A stretch of DNA of 64,000 nt from Candidatus Poribacteria bacterium (GTDB lineage: Bacteria > Poribacteria > WGA-4E > WGA-3G), in the NCBI GenBank assembly GCA_003635185.1, contig PYJA01000121.1, forward strand, positions 1-64,000, in the 5' to 3' direction. How positions within the stretch are numbered: position 1 is the first letter of the stretch; every line of letters starts with the position of its first letter. Positions 55,301 to 63,398 of the stretch are shown one piece after another. The position numbers were made by a program, and so were the translations under genes. Below the pieces are notes generated by a model. The model saw nothing but the letters and a program-made list of their open reading frames with translations, did not search any database and had not been told where the DNA came from.

Positions 55301-56289
55301 TCCTTCGTTTTCTCCAAAGAGAGTTTCTGGATTTCAAGTTCATCAGCCGCATCATCTGGTAGGATAGTCAGAAAACAACTTTCCAAAAATGCTTTGAATG
55401 GCTTCCGCGTTATGAGAACCGCTTTGGATTCACTGTATTCGGAACTATTCAGGACTATTCTGATACCGCCGAGATTGTCAAGAAAGTCATGTGCATCATC
55501 TATAAAGAAAATGTATTTCCTGTTTGGTGGAATGTCTGCTAAGGCACTCTCAAAACTATCGCCAGCCATCTGAACAAAGAGAGGCTCATAATCTGTGTGC
55601 TCCTGTTCGACTGTCTTGGCAAACTCAATAGCAAGTTTGGTTTTTCCAATGCCGCCGCTACCGTAGACTGTGAGTAGTCTTTTCTCCGGATCTCCAACAA
55701 AATTTTGAAATTGACGCAGCTCTTCCTCACGTCCGAAGGTTTCATAGTCGTATCTTAACAGTTGATGTCTACCTGCAATTTGATTTCGGAATATATCATG
55801 CCAAGGAAGGAATATAGGTAGGAATGAATTTAAAATATACGGAAACTCATCGGTCATCGTGAAGATATCTTCTGCATCCCAACATGTTAATGAAAAGGTA
55901 TATCCTTTCTCGTTTTTCGATTTCTCAATTGTGCTTTTGTTTCCAGCAGTTAGTCGAATATTGGTCATTAGGACGTAATGGTCACATTTCAGTGCTTGGG
56001 CTTTATCAAGTTCTCCGTTTTTTTCTTTTTTCCTTCTATCTCCTTTCATCATAGAAATGATATTATATCGTGACTTCTCCATATTTGCCGGATCACGAAA
56101 TTTATACTGAAAAATCCAACGCCCATTTTTATCTGCGTAGGCTCCGCAATATTCCGCATCAATTCCACTATCAGGACCTGCCGCATCGTAAACCTTTACG
56201 AGCGGAGATACTTCCTTCTTTAGAAATAGATTGCAAAATCGTTCAAACTCTTCTTTTGATTTTATGTAATCTGATAAAACTTTTTTCAT
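52369..56289 (-). CDS. STAND NTPase with N-terminal PD-(D/E)XK-like domain (Avs-like)
   Basis: 1306 residues. Residues about 10-170 resemble a Mrr/PD-(D/E)XK nuclease: GPDSGIDAEYCG near 39 and WIFQYKFRD near 58, i.e. D followed by QxK. The STAND ATPase has Walker A VYGSGGIGKTKLA near 206 and Walker B YIFFIDDAHDFL near 265, plus FPDALSDYILRK in the winged-helix part. Residues about 470-1306 are helical repeats, the place of ligand sensing in Avs and other STAND proteins. It likely triggers DNA cleavage on phage recognition. The partner gene overlaps its end. Named Avs type not assignable from sequence alone. Confidence 0.8.
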   Translation of the reverse strand: MKKVLSDYIKSKEEFERFCNLFLKKEVSPLVKVYDAAGPDSGIDAEYCGAYADKNGRWIFQYKFRDPANMEKSRYNIISMMKGDRRKKEKNGELDKAQALKCDHYVLMTNIRLTAGNKSTIEKSKNEKGYTFSLTCWDAEDIFTMTDEFPYILNSFLPIFLPWHDIFRNQIAGRHQLLRYDYETFGREEELRQFQNFVGDPEKRLLTVYGSGGIGKTKLAIEFAKTVEQEHTDYEPLFVQMAGDSFESALADIPPNRKYIFFIDDAHDFLDNLGGIRIVLNSSEYSESKAVLITRKPFKAFLESCFLTILPDDAADELEIQKLSLEKTKEFISTYTDIPDGSLLAGLAQIGRDTPLLAVMVIHLFKKRVHLNNLTTHEKRIERTFDVYLKDIFSQHLPESNEHHRKLLNWLSGIGSIEAEDSQICEKLAEILKVESYEIEQYRDDLMEYGLLVQIGRKQRVFPDALSDYILRKACFLSNGRPSSFHKSLLKEFLPLLPVKVIINLARVENIAGEKSLLDEHVDSLKTQVREGDNFVRMDILEQMEGVSYFRPDDAINIFNIILDNPKEDCVKQYTGWTSTRTHQDVVQRIAKEAQKTINTLSGFTKTLEIIRKLLLMNDLELPNHDSPQELLKRMAGFQTSKPSVFQIKALEEFEVWEKEDKPELSLALLNALDSLLVLDFSETVSEGSSLKFGWHHLKYTPELTHLRAKAIDLIEYCLRKSQHSIVRTEAIGSISRAINPLESPFRQGIAEEEQVLLQKEQDRLFNILVDQISTETDFTVLNAIDQCLQGYAENTYVEGFPKEKAAELLATFGEHENYEKYLFYRQFTGKFQNWKMRESDEQTQVFLEKYIKKYKPVQLSNLMQECIQIAERDKEYSGNRDSIWAEKGWNPGSATSLLQSIGELNPSYGSDLLYHIVAWQTEESHCASGLLSGIRCSDKDKAREATQRLLNLNNIFAKRIVARSYLWKNKTDQLIGQTDLSILDQLSKTSDPQLQLYISESLPNFYDMDVNTVLEILVRLSSDESPTVKRQIIHALTGKDIKFSPQNHLEKYKQVMLNCVCLERLDYDTEHALGVIFKHDPIWVIEFFEKRIAYKENESKRYDSFSDRPPELFKFDAVPHRPHYLFEDIDWNDRNGLAALKRVRDWVLTSSNLLRFEAPILLTSMVGGNDPRSNGIKINAAMQELLEEWIDSEDLELMREAAYLMRGFETDAVFYSLAEAVLIKSKGDKQVQSEITAALYSGVYSRNIGEPTPQLEKRIKDLKVLRDGTQSQIVERFAEDLISMTEQDIEKQLQGDQEFIEGEEW

Positions 56290-56353
56290 CGGAATTTACC
56301 CAAAAAGTTAGCAGAAAGTGATACGAAAAACAGGTACACCTTTTCAAGATTGT

Positions 56354-56382
56354 TTAATACGCAGACACTGTTTGTTGGTCAA
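56354..56382 (-). promoter_or_regulatory. sigma70-type promoter for the STAND operon
   Basis: On the minus strand TTGACC (56377-56382), 17-base spacer and TATTAA (56354-56359), 65 bases before the ATG at 56289. Confidence 0.55.
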
Positions 56383-56449
56383 TATATTAACATAATATTA
56401 AGGTGAAAATCAAGCCGTTTTTTATATAAAATTGAGGATTTAATAACGT

Positions 56450-56478
56450 TTGACAAGAACACACCTTTTTGATAATCT
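56450..56478 (+). promoter_or_regulatory. sigma70-type promoter for the 56517 gene
   Basis: TTGACA (56450-56455), 17-base spacer, TAATCT (56473-56478), 39 bases before the ATG. It is back to back with the STAND operon promoter. Confidence 0.65.
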
Positions 56479-56516
56479 AATAGCAAACTAATACGTTTCT
56501 AACTTAGGAGAATTTT

Positions 56517-57554
56517 ATGTATAAAAGTGCGATGTTAGGGTGCGGTGGACGCGCAGGCGGCCATGCAAGTGCCTATCGTTTTGTTAAAGGTGGAAAACTC
56601 GCAGCAATCTGCGATATGAACGAAGAACAACTAAACAACTTCGGTGATAGATTTGAAATCTCTTCCCGTTACACAGACTTAGACGAGATGCTTGAAAAAG
56701 AGAAACCGGATCTGTTGCATATTGTCACTGCGCCAGTACTACGCGGTTCCAATGAGCGAATACGTTACTCGTTAATGAAGCAAGCGTCAGACCACGGTGT
56801 GCCAGCTGCAATTGTTGAGAAACCGATTGCCGTTGAAAGCGAAGATTGGAAACAAATTGCCGAATTAGCAGAAGAGACAAATACAAAATTTGTTGTCAAC
56901 ACACAGCTTAACTTCCATCCCAAAAACCTTGAACTGAAGCGAGATGTTGCGGACGGTAAGATAGGCGAGCTTAAGTTCATTGATGCAAGTGCCCGGAGTA
57001 CGCCAGTAGATCAGGGACCGCACGTACTTCAGCTGGTGTCCTCCTACATTGATAACTCTCGACCTGTAAGTGTGCTTGGGCAAATCTCTGGGAGAGATCA
57101 TTTAGATTCAGCGCAACCTTCCCCGATGCATGCCGCAGCACAAGTCATATATGAAAATGGACTTCACGTTTCTCTTGCATTTGGGCAGGGCATGGGCACG
57201 ATGGCATCCGATGATCAAGGCATTTATTGTCACAAGCGAGTTTTTGTCATTGGCACAGAAGGATTCGTACATTGGCGGTTTAGCAGTTGGGAACGCGCTA
57301 CACAAAAAGGTGGCTACGAAGGTGGTCCACTCAACTATGGCGAACAGGATGTTGAAGCACAAGGAAACCTAACAGAGGCTGTCTTTGATTGGCTGGACGA
57401 CGAGAAAAACGAACATCCGACACATCTCAAACAATCACTTGCCGAATTCAATCTCCTTCTGGGAATGTACTATAGCGGTATAACTAATCAGATTATTGAT
57501 CTTCCGTTTGAACCACCCGACGGGTTAATGGATTCACTGAGAGAGAAGTTGTAA
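56517..57554 (+). CDS. Gfo/Idh/MocA-family oxidoreductase
   Basis: 345 residues. The start is MYKSAMLGCGGRAGGHASAY with the glycine-rich NAD site. AAIVEKPIAVESEDWKQIAE near 101-120 holds the EKP motif. A C-terminal domain with QGIYCHKRVFVIGTEGFVHW follows. AGGAG lies eight bases before the ATG. Downstream, after repeats, come a TIM-barrel isomerase and an alpha-toroid-like protein, which may share a polyol or sugar pathway. Confidence 0.92.
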   Translation: MYKSAMLGCGGRAGGHASAYRFVKGGKLAAICDMNEEQLNNFGDRFEISSRYTDLDEMLEKEKPDLLHIVTAPVLRGSNERIRYSLMKQASDHGVPAAIVEKPIAVESEDWKQIAELAEETNTKFVVNTQLNFHPKNLELKRDVADGKIGELKFIDASARSTPVDQGPHVLQLVSSYIDNSRPVSVLGQISGRDHLDSAQPSPMHAAAQVIYENGLHVSLAFGQGMGTMASDDQGIYCHKRVFVIGTEGFVHWRFSSWERATQKGGYEGGPLNYGEQDVEAQGNLTEAVFDWLDDEKNEHPTHLKQSLAEFNLLLGMYYSGITNQIIDLPFEPPDGLMDSLREKL

Positions 57555-57588
57555 CACGACTTTAGATTTTTCTTCTGTAAAGATTGGT

Positions 57589-57616
57589 GGTAGCAGCGAA
57601 TTTATTTGCTGCTACC
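57589..57616 (+). terminator. hairpin after the Gfo/Idh/MocA gene
   Basis: Perfect 9-bp stem GGTAGCAGC / GCTGCTACC with a 10-base AT-rich loop, 35 bases after the stop. The T tract after it is poor. Confidence 0.55.
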
Positions 57617-57682
57617 GTTAATTATTATCTCTAATGTAAGAGTGAATGTGGATTCAATTGGGTTTCGTTATCGCTTTACCCT

Positions 57683-57843
57683 TATAGTAGATTTTAGAAG
57701 GACCTGAACACTTTGACATAAGCGTTTAGCAACCTAACGGACTGTGTTCTGTAGCATAACCTATTAGGTTGTGTTGCTCCGTTTCTGCACAACCTAACAG
57801 GTTATGCTACAGAAATGTCCAAGTAATTATATGTTTTACTATA
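57683..57843. repeat. TATAGT-type MITE-like element, copy 4
   Basis: 161 bp, left end TATAGTAGATTTTAGA, right end the inverse of TATAGTAAAACATATAA. The interior has paired GCATAACCTATTAGGTTGTG and CACAACCTAACAGGTTATGC, a long stem. It ends 27 bases before the promoter of the next gene. Confidence 0.75.
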
Positions 57844-57870
57844 TGTGTCAATGAGCGATCTCCAAAATAC

Positions 57871-57899
57871 TTGACAAAAACTCAAAAACCGTTTAGAAT
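57871..57899 (+). promoter_or_regulatory. sigma70-type promoter for the isomerase gene
   Basis: TTGACA (57871-57876), 17-base spacer, TAGAAT (57894-57899), 28 bases before the ATG at 57927. Confidence 0.7.
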
Positions 57900-57926
57900 T
57901 CACAAAAACACGGACTGGAGACAAAA

Positions 57927-58736
57927 ATGAAGCTCGCAATATGCAACGAGATGTTTGAAAATTGGAAAGTTGAAGATGTGTTTGTTTATGCTGCAGAACT
58001 TGGATATGATGCAGTCGAAATTGCCCCATTTACGTTGGCAGACTCGGTTTTGGACATAAGTGAAACTGAACGGGCGCGAATCCGAAAAGCCGCCGAAGAC
58101 GCAAAGATAGAAATCGCAGGATTACACTGGCTACTCGTTTCACCGCCAGGACTCTATATCAACCATCCGGATGCTGACATCCGCAAGGAAACACGGGATT
58201 ATTTACTTGCCCTCATTGAACTCTGTGCAGATTTAGATGGACAAGTCCTGGTTTTTGGGTCGCCGCAGCAACGCAACGTCATGGAACCGCTTACCTTTGA
58301 AGAGGCGTGGGGCTATGCGCAAGATACCTTTGCAGAAGGAGCAGAACTCGCTGGTGAAAGAAACGTAATATTGTGCATGGAGCCTTTGTCAAGCGATCAA
58401 ACTAACTTTATTTCCCACCCTGACAAAGCCGTTGAAATGGTTAATGCTGTGAACCATCCCAATTTCCAGATGATTTTGGATGTTTGTAGTACCGCAAAAG
58501 AAGGGTTAGACATGCCGACACAGATTCGCAACTGCGCCAAACACGTGGCACATTTCCATTCTAACGATGATAACGGTTATCTCCCCGGTTCTGGCAATGT
58601 AGGCTACCCACCAATTATTGAAGCACTGAAAGAGATTGATTATCAGGGTTACCTCTCAACCGAGGTTTTTGATTTCAAACCTGACCCAAAGACAATCGCT
58701 AAACAAAGTATTGAATTTTTGAACTCTCTATTATGA
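57927..58736 (+). CDS. xylose-isomerase-like TIM-barrel sugar phosphate isomerase/epimerase
   Basis: 269 residues. Start MKLAICNEMFENWKVEDVFV, with DAVEIAPF (Glu), VILCMEPLSS (metal Glu near 152), FQMILDVCS (Asp), VAHFHSNDDN (His) and YLSTEVFDF (Glu near the end): the metal set of the 3-keto-6-P-gluconate/tagatose epimerase-like family is present. Its stop overlaps the next ATG by four bases (ATGA), indicating coupling. Probably epimerises a keto-sugar. Confidence 0.9.
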   Translation: MKLAICNEMFENWKVEDVFVYAAELGYDAVEIAPFTLADSVLDISETERARIRKAAEDAKIEIAGLHWLLVSPPGLYINHPDADIRKETRDYLLALIELCADLDGQVLVFGSPQQRNVMEPLTFEEAWGYAQDTFAEGAELAGERNVILCMEPLSSDQTNFISHPDKAVEMVNAVNHPNFQMILDVCSTAKEGLDMPTQIRNCAKHVAHFHSNDDNGYLPGSGNVGYPPIIEALKEIDYQGYLSTEVFDFKPDPKTIAKQSIEFLNSLL

Positions 58737-60346
58737 TATCCGAATTCCGTGAATGCTATAACGTTTATAGCAAACTCAGAGTAGAAATGGGGCGTTGGCT
58801 CAAACAGAGCATGCTGCTTGACCCACCCGGTCCGAACAATGGCGGAGAGGATGAGGCAAACTATGCACTGGCATGGTTTCCACACTACCTAATCACAGGT
58901 GATCCGGCCGTGCTGCAACATTTTGACGCGCTTAAAGCAGCACTTCTCGGTTGGGTAGAACGGGACTGTGTGCATGGATATGAACCGAAGGCGGAAGCAC
59001 ATCACGGGACGGAACCTTTTCTATTATTCCTGCCTCGTTACATTGGGATAAAGCCTGATGATACTGAGGCGATTTCTCTTTTAACAGATGCAGCTGAACA
59101 TATCGGAAATTGGGTGCCGGAAATACCGTCTTGGTACGATTACACACGAGACACCTTTATCGGCTACAATATCGGCACGCAATTTGTAGAAAACGATGAA
59201 AAGAACGCTTATGAACTTGCAGAGCACTTCCGTTTTATTCATATAGCCTTAGCAGCGTATAATGTTACAGACGAAAAGCGATATATGGAATGGGCATTGC
59301 GGTATGGACGAAAACGGGCTGAGCGGATCATCGCTGCGCCAGAGCCGATGCCGCTACTCTGGGATTTGGATGGAAATGGTCTTAGCGAAGCAGAAGTTGA
59401 TGCCCAAAATTTACACCGACTTGTCGCAAGTTCACATCACATTCCCGGAGATCCGTTGGCAGGAATTGAAAACCTACTGGCTTCCGGTGCCATCTATGCT
59501 TTAGGCGACCTCTATCTTTTATCTGGAGAAGAAATTTTCCGAACAGCAGCAAAACGTATTGTTGAACCTTTGGTAACATCTCTCAAAGATCCTTACAATG
59601 ACCCTGCAGCTGCAGCACTCAGTTATTATCGATGGACATTTAATGATACTTGTTTTGATGCTGCCATCACTGAAGGCTTACAGGAACTTCCATCTGCTTC
59701 ACCTGAATTGCTGGCACTTATCTTTCCGCAGGAGACTCGTCGCAGAGAACTTGGTGTAGGGAAACGGGCAGATATGGCGTATTGGGGAGAATGGTCGGAT
59801 GATGGTTCAGCCAAACCCATTCAAGAACCGTCAACAGCAACACTAACACTTGCCTATCAAATAACAGGTGAAGTTGCTTATGCTGTTAGAGCATTGCGGA
59901 ATGCCGCCACACGTCTGAATATGGCACGTCGTGTGTTACGCGGTGGGAGAGAGCATGCAGATATGGGAGGGGCGGTTTGCTCTGTTGCTGCAGGACACGG
60001 GCGCAATTGGGGACAAGGTGCAGTGACCGCGTGCTATGGGCCTTTACTTCTCGGCACTCGTGAAATTTTAGGGCAGGTCGTCTCACTAATAGACATCAGA
60101 AAAGTAGATGGGACAGGTAAGATGCCATCAACACTTCTCACCTTGGCCCGTCCTATTATCGGGACGGAAAACATAGCAGAAGCGATCTTTTACAACAGTG
60201 GTGATTCGTCTCTCAAATTTTCGTGGCAGCCACGAAATTATATTAATGTGTCAGGTAGGAAGGTTAAAGAGAGTCCGTGGTACGAGGAGACACTTGCAGC
60301 AGACGAGATTCAAAAACGGGCTTTGTATAGTAAAACGGACAATTAA
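58733..60346 (+). CDS. probable (alpha/alpha) toroid protein, unknown carbohydrate-related function
   Basis: 537 residues without signal peptide. Repeating helix pairs with aromatic and acidic residues (ANYALAWFPHYLITGDPAVL, ERDCVHGYEPKAEAHHGTEP, NDEKNAYELAEHFRFIHIAL) resemble alpha/alpha-toroid glycoside hydrolases and lyases, but no catalytic signature is recognised. GGREHADMGG and GRNWGQGAVTACYG are conserved-looking loops. It is coupled to the isomerase gene by an ATGA overlap. The last codons (SKTDN and TAA) come from an inserted repeat element starting at 60326, so the original C-terminus has been replaced. Confidence 0.7.
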   Translation: MISEFRECYNVYSKLRVEMGRWLKQSMLLDPPGPNNGGEDEANYALAWFPHYLITGDPAVLQHFDALKAALLGWVERDCVHGYEPKAEAHHGTEPFLLFLPRYIGIKPDDTEAISLLTDAAEHIGNWVPEIPSWYDYTRDTFIGYNIGTQFVENDEKNAYELAEHFRFIHIALAAYNVTDEKRYMEWALRYGRKRAERIIAAPEPMPLLWDLDGNGLSEAEVDAQNLHRLVASSHHIPGDPLAGIENLLASGAIYALGDLYLLSGEEIFRTAAKRIVEPLVTSLKDPYNDPAAAALSYYRWTFNDTCFDAAITEGLQELPSASPELLALIFPQETRRRELGVGKRADMAYWGEWSDDGSAKPIQEPSTATLTLAYQITGEVAYAVRALRNAATRLNMARRVLRGGREHADMGGAVCSVAAGHGRNWGQGAVTACYGPLLLGTREILGQVVSLIDIRKVDGTGKMPSTLLTLARPIIGTENIAEAIFYNSGDSSLKFSWQPRNYINVSGRKVKESPWYEETLAADEIQKRALYSKTDN

Positions 60347-60609
60347 TGGGACACTTCTGTACCGCAACCTGCATGAAGTTTAAGTTATTAATTCGGTAAT
60401 GTGGCGAGGTTAGGAAACCTCGCCAGCAGAGATGTACACTTGCTGCTGGCGAGATTTCCTAATCTCGCTAAATTACCCAATTTATTTTTTTATCTTCATC
60501 CAGATTGCGGTTTGTGGCACAAACTGGAAGTTTATGCTACCCCTTCTATTGTCCATTATGTTCCATAATAGGTTATCAAAGTTCCCCAATAATTTCAAAG
60601 TTCACTATA
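60326..60609. repeat. TATAGT-type MITE-like element, copy 5, interrupted by a second element
   Basis: Ends TATAGTAAAACGGACAATTA and the inverse of TATAGTGAACTTTGAAA as in the 6863-7018 copy. The central palindrome is split by the 60373-60499 element. It begins inside the 3' end of the preceding gene and supplies its stop codon. Confidence 0.85.
60373..60499. repeat. ATGAAG-type nested element, copy 2
   Basis: 127 bp, almost identical to 24305-24430; visible differences include GGCGAGATTTCCTAATCTCG in place of GGCGAGGTTTCCTAACCTCG, a compensated pair that keeps the stem. It sits in the middle of CCGCAACCTG / CAGATTGCGG. Confidence 0.88.
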
Positions 60610-60647
60610 AAAAAGATCTCACGCAAATAATTTTGGAATGTCCCTGA

Positions 60648-61451
60648 TTAATCTCCGAAATTCTGTGCCACAAGTACCAAATCCAGAATATTAACTGTCC
60701 CGTCGTTATTTACATCTCCCTCCGCATCCTCCTGACCGAACTGAGAAGCCACAAAAGTAAGGTCTAAGATATTTATAACACCGTCCCCTGTTACATCATA
60801 GAGTAGATTGGAACTGACCAATTCATAAACAATATCTTGAGTATTTTCAAATTTCACGGGACCAAAGTTTGGGGCAAGCCATTGGTAAGCGGTGCCGCGT
60901 GTTACGCCTAAAGTAGTCATAGATTTTGTCCTTATCCTGATCTTTAGGCAGTTTTCAAACGTTCCTGCTGGTGTCACAACATTTTCTACAGCTACAACTT
61001 CGTTAGTACTTGTGAACGTAACAGGTCCCACTAAGTCCACCTCTGAATTAGCGGTAAACTCCCACGAGACTCCGGCTGCTAAAGCAAATGGGTAGAAAAG
61101 GGCAGGTGGATATAACACAGCAGTTGCTACCCCAAATACTGGACCGAGTTCCACTTCAAGTTTATAGAGTTTAATCCCATCTTCATCAAAATAGATAAGA
61201 TACTTCTCGGTTATGATTGAATCTGTTCCTAAAGTTTCAGTTGTAATTTTGAGTAGCGCAAGGGCTTGACCGTTAATGGATTCATCAGATGTTTCAACGG
61301 TGTATGTAAGTCGTTCAGCTTTATCTTCGCTTTCCATGACCCATATATTGCCGAGAGTTGTCGGATAATAATTTTGTGCTATTGCCATATCAATACAATT
61401 AGAGATGAGTATTGCTGCTACAAGAGTCACCAATAAAGCATTTTTAAACAT
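60648..61451 (-). CDS. secreted protein with dockerin-type C-terminus
   Basis: 267 residues. Signal peptide FKNALLVTLVAAILISNCID then AIAQ; a beta-rich domain (YYPTTLGNIWVMESEDKAER, VTPAGTFENCLKIRIR) shared with the protein at 61595. The last 55 residues are a type I dockerin-like pair: DVTGDGVINILDLTFVASQF and DVNNDGTVNILDLVLVAQNF, with DxNxDG calcium loops. Dockerins bind cohesins or, in such phyla, may simply be calcium-binding surface modules. GGGAGG before the ATG. Confidence 0.85.
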   Translation of the reverse strand: MFKNALLVTLVAAILISNCIDMAIAQNYYPTTLGNIWVMESEDKAERLTYTVETSDESINGQALALLKITTETLGTDSIITEKYLIYFDEDGIKLYKLEVELGPVFGVATAVLYPPALFYPFALAAGVSWEFTANSEVDLVGPVTFTSTNEVVAVENVVTPAGTFENCLKIRIRTKSMTTLGVTRGTAYQWLAPNFGPVKFENTQDIVYELVSSNLLYDVTGDGVINILDLTFVASQFGQEDAEGDVNNDGTVNILDLVLVAQNFGD

Positions 61452-61498
61452 TTAATCCTCCCTATTATCCGTGAACACTGATGTGCTTGTATAAAAGG

Positions 61499-61571
61499 AA
61501 ACGCCTTGATTTAGCCATCTCAGTACAATCTGTAAAGTTAACCGGATTGCTCGTGAAATCAAGGCGTTTCA
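61499..61571 (-). terminator. long-loop inverted repeat, likely terminator of the 61595 gene
   Basis: Perfect 15-bp arms GAAACGCCTTGATTT (61499-61513) and AAATCAAGGCGTTTC (61557-61571) lie 24 bases beyond the stop of the minus-strand gene; on that strand the stem is followed by CCTTTTATA. The loop is 43 bases, longer than usual. Confidence 0.5.
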
Positions 61572-61594
61572 CTCAAACAATTTTGCAGCTATGC

Positions 61595-63340
61595 TTACTT
61601 AAGGATTACCATTCGGCGCGTAGCCGAGAAGTTCGCTGTTTGGAGGGTATAGAAATAGATACCGCTTGCAACAGGTTCCCCCGCTCTATTTTTGCCATCC
61701 CAATAAGCTGCAGCCGAGGTCGTTAGGTATAAACCCTTCGACTTGTGGCCTAAGTTTAACGTCCGAACTGCCTTACCAGAAACATTATAAATCTGAATCG
61801 TTACGTTGGCATCACGACTCAACTGATAAGGTATCCAAGTTTCTGGATTGAATGGGTTCGGGAAGTTTTGACCAAGAATCGTTTCCTTGGGACGTAAGTC
61901 CCCAACCTTCATCTGTACACTCAGATATGCATTGTGAATATCCGAAGCAGTTACAGTGCGCTGGAAAGGACCGGACACAATGGTGCCGAGTTTATCAAGG
62001 AGTGCAATCTCAATTTTATCACCAGCTTTAACGATGCTCTTGTGATTTAGATCTGCCCATACAGCAGTACCGTATTCTTTATCGTTGGCAACTTTTTTAG
62101 TAGCGACAACCCCTGTCCGAAGGTTTTTGGCGACAATAGTGTAAGTTGCACCGGTCTCTTTATGCTGCAAGCTGGATGTGACGACAAATGCCCATGCGTT
62201 CTTATCTGTAGAAACTTTAGGTGCAGCAGCTACGGCATCGGACTTGTTTGCCCACGCTGTACCTGTAAATGTGACAACACCACCAGCAGAAGTATTCACG
62301 ATATAACCACTGTTACCATCAATTCCGAAACCTTCGCCATCTTCAGCAACGGAGTAACCGACAAAACTCTGTTTGGCGGCATCTAACTTAATAACAACCG
62401 TCGCGCCTAACATTTCAGCAAGTGATTTTGCCGTGTAAGGTTCTGGTGGCATCAGTGGGATAGAGACCATGTTTAGTCCTGACTCAAGGGCAATATCAAA
62501 ACTACTGGTTTTGATTGGCACCATCGGTTCTTCTGGCATTTCCACCGTCGGTTCTTCTGGCGTTTCAGGTTCTTCAGGGGTTACTGCTGGTGTTTCCACC
62601 GTCGGTTCTTCTGGCGTTTCAGGTTCTTCAAGGGTTACTGCTGGTGTTTCTACTGCGGGTTCTGCAGGTGTTTCTTCCACCAAGTCATAACTCTGCAATT
62701 CATAGACAATACCTAACTCAACATCTTCAAATTTGACAGGGCCGACATCAGGTGCTAACCATTGGTAAGAATTGGTCCGGATAGTTGCGAGTGCCGTAAC
62801 GGATTTTCGCCGTATCTCAAGTTTGACACAGTTTTCAAATGTTCCAGCCGGGGTTTCAAGAACCTCAGAATCTACAACTTCTATGGTACTGGTAGTTGTG
62901 GCTGTACCAACCAGATTGAGTTCTGCTACCGTAATGATATCCCATGTGTGTCCGACCGGTAAATCTGCGGGGAAGAAAAGTGCAGGCGGATCAAGCGTTA
63001 CTGCTGCGACACCAAACGCGCCTTCTTCTGTCCTTACACGGTGCAGTTTTAGGTCTCCGTTATCATCAGAAATAAAATATAAATCGGTATCAACTGTGTC
63101 TGTGCCGAGTGTTTCAGTAACGATTTTTAGAACCATAATTCCTGCATCCTTTTCCTTGTCATTATCGGATTCCTCAATAGAATAGGTGCGCCTTTCACCA
63201 CCATCGGTACTTAGGAAAACCCAGGTGTTGCCGACAGTCGTCGGATAATAATCCTGTGCTGTGGCTGTAAGCGCAAAACTACATATAAGGCTTAGTCCTA
63301 AGATCAGATTCAGCCAAGACATAGGTCTGGTAATTTTCAT
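61595..63340 (-). CDS. secreted protein with FlgD-like/type A sorting domain
   Basis: 581 residues. Signal peptide (LNLILGLSLICSFALTATAQ); N-terminal beta domain as in the 60648 protein (YYPTTVGNTWVFLSTDGGER, LETPAGTFENCVKLEIRRKS); a Pro/Glu/Thr linker with 18-residue repeats (about 230-264); a middle domain (SGLNMVSIPLMPPEPYTAKS); and a C-terminal FlgD Ig-like domain GQNFPNPFNPETWIPYQLSR ... GEPVASGIYFYTLQ with RRMVILK, like type IX secretion sorting tails. Likely surface-attached or secreted. Function unknown. Confidence 0.85.
   Translation of the reverse strand: MKITRPMSWLNLILGLSLICSFALTATAQDYYPTTVGNTWVFLSTDGGERRTYSIEESDNDKEKDAGIMVLKIVTETLGTDTVDTDLYFISDDNGDLKLHRVRTEEGAFGVAAVTLDPPALFFPADLPVGHTWDIITVAELNLVGTATTTSTIEVVDSEVLETPAGTFENCVKLEIRRKSVTALATIRTNSYQWLAPDVGPVKFEDVELGIVYELQSYDLVEETPAEPAVETPAVTLEEPETPEEPTVETPAVTPEEPETPEEPTVEMPEEPMVPIKTSSFDIALESGLNMVSIPLMPPEPYTAKSLAEMLGATVVIKLDAAKQSFVGYSVAEDGEGFGIDGNSGYIVNTSAGGVVTFTGTAWANKSDAVAAAPKVSTDKNAWAFVVTSSLQHKETGATYTIVAKNLRTGVVATKKVANDKEYGTAVWADLNHKSIVKAGDKIEIALLDKLGTIVSGPFQRTVTASDIHNAYLSVQMKVGDLRPKETILGQNFPNPFNPETWIPYQLSRDANVTIQIYNVSGKAVRTLNLGHKSKGLYLTTSAAAYWDGKNRAGEPVASGIYFYTLQTANFSATRRMVILK
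62544..62651 (-). repeat. 54-bp tandem repeat encoding the Pro/Glu/Thr linker
   Basis: Two almost identical 54-bp units (62544-62597 and 62598-62651) beginning ACCGTCGGTTCTTCTGGCGT, with partial units on each side. In-frame, 18 residues each (EEPETPEEPTVETPAVTP-like). Confidence 0.9.
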
Positions 63341-63398
63341 AATTCAAATCTCCTTTAAGAATATATATTGAGTAGTGTTAGAAAAAGGTAACACTATT

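Noticed and set aside
62544-62651. 54-bp repeats as a CRISPR or satellite
   Set aside because: They are in frame, code for a Pro/Glu/Thr linker of the 61595 gene and have no spacers.
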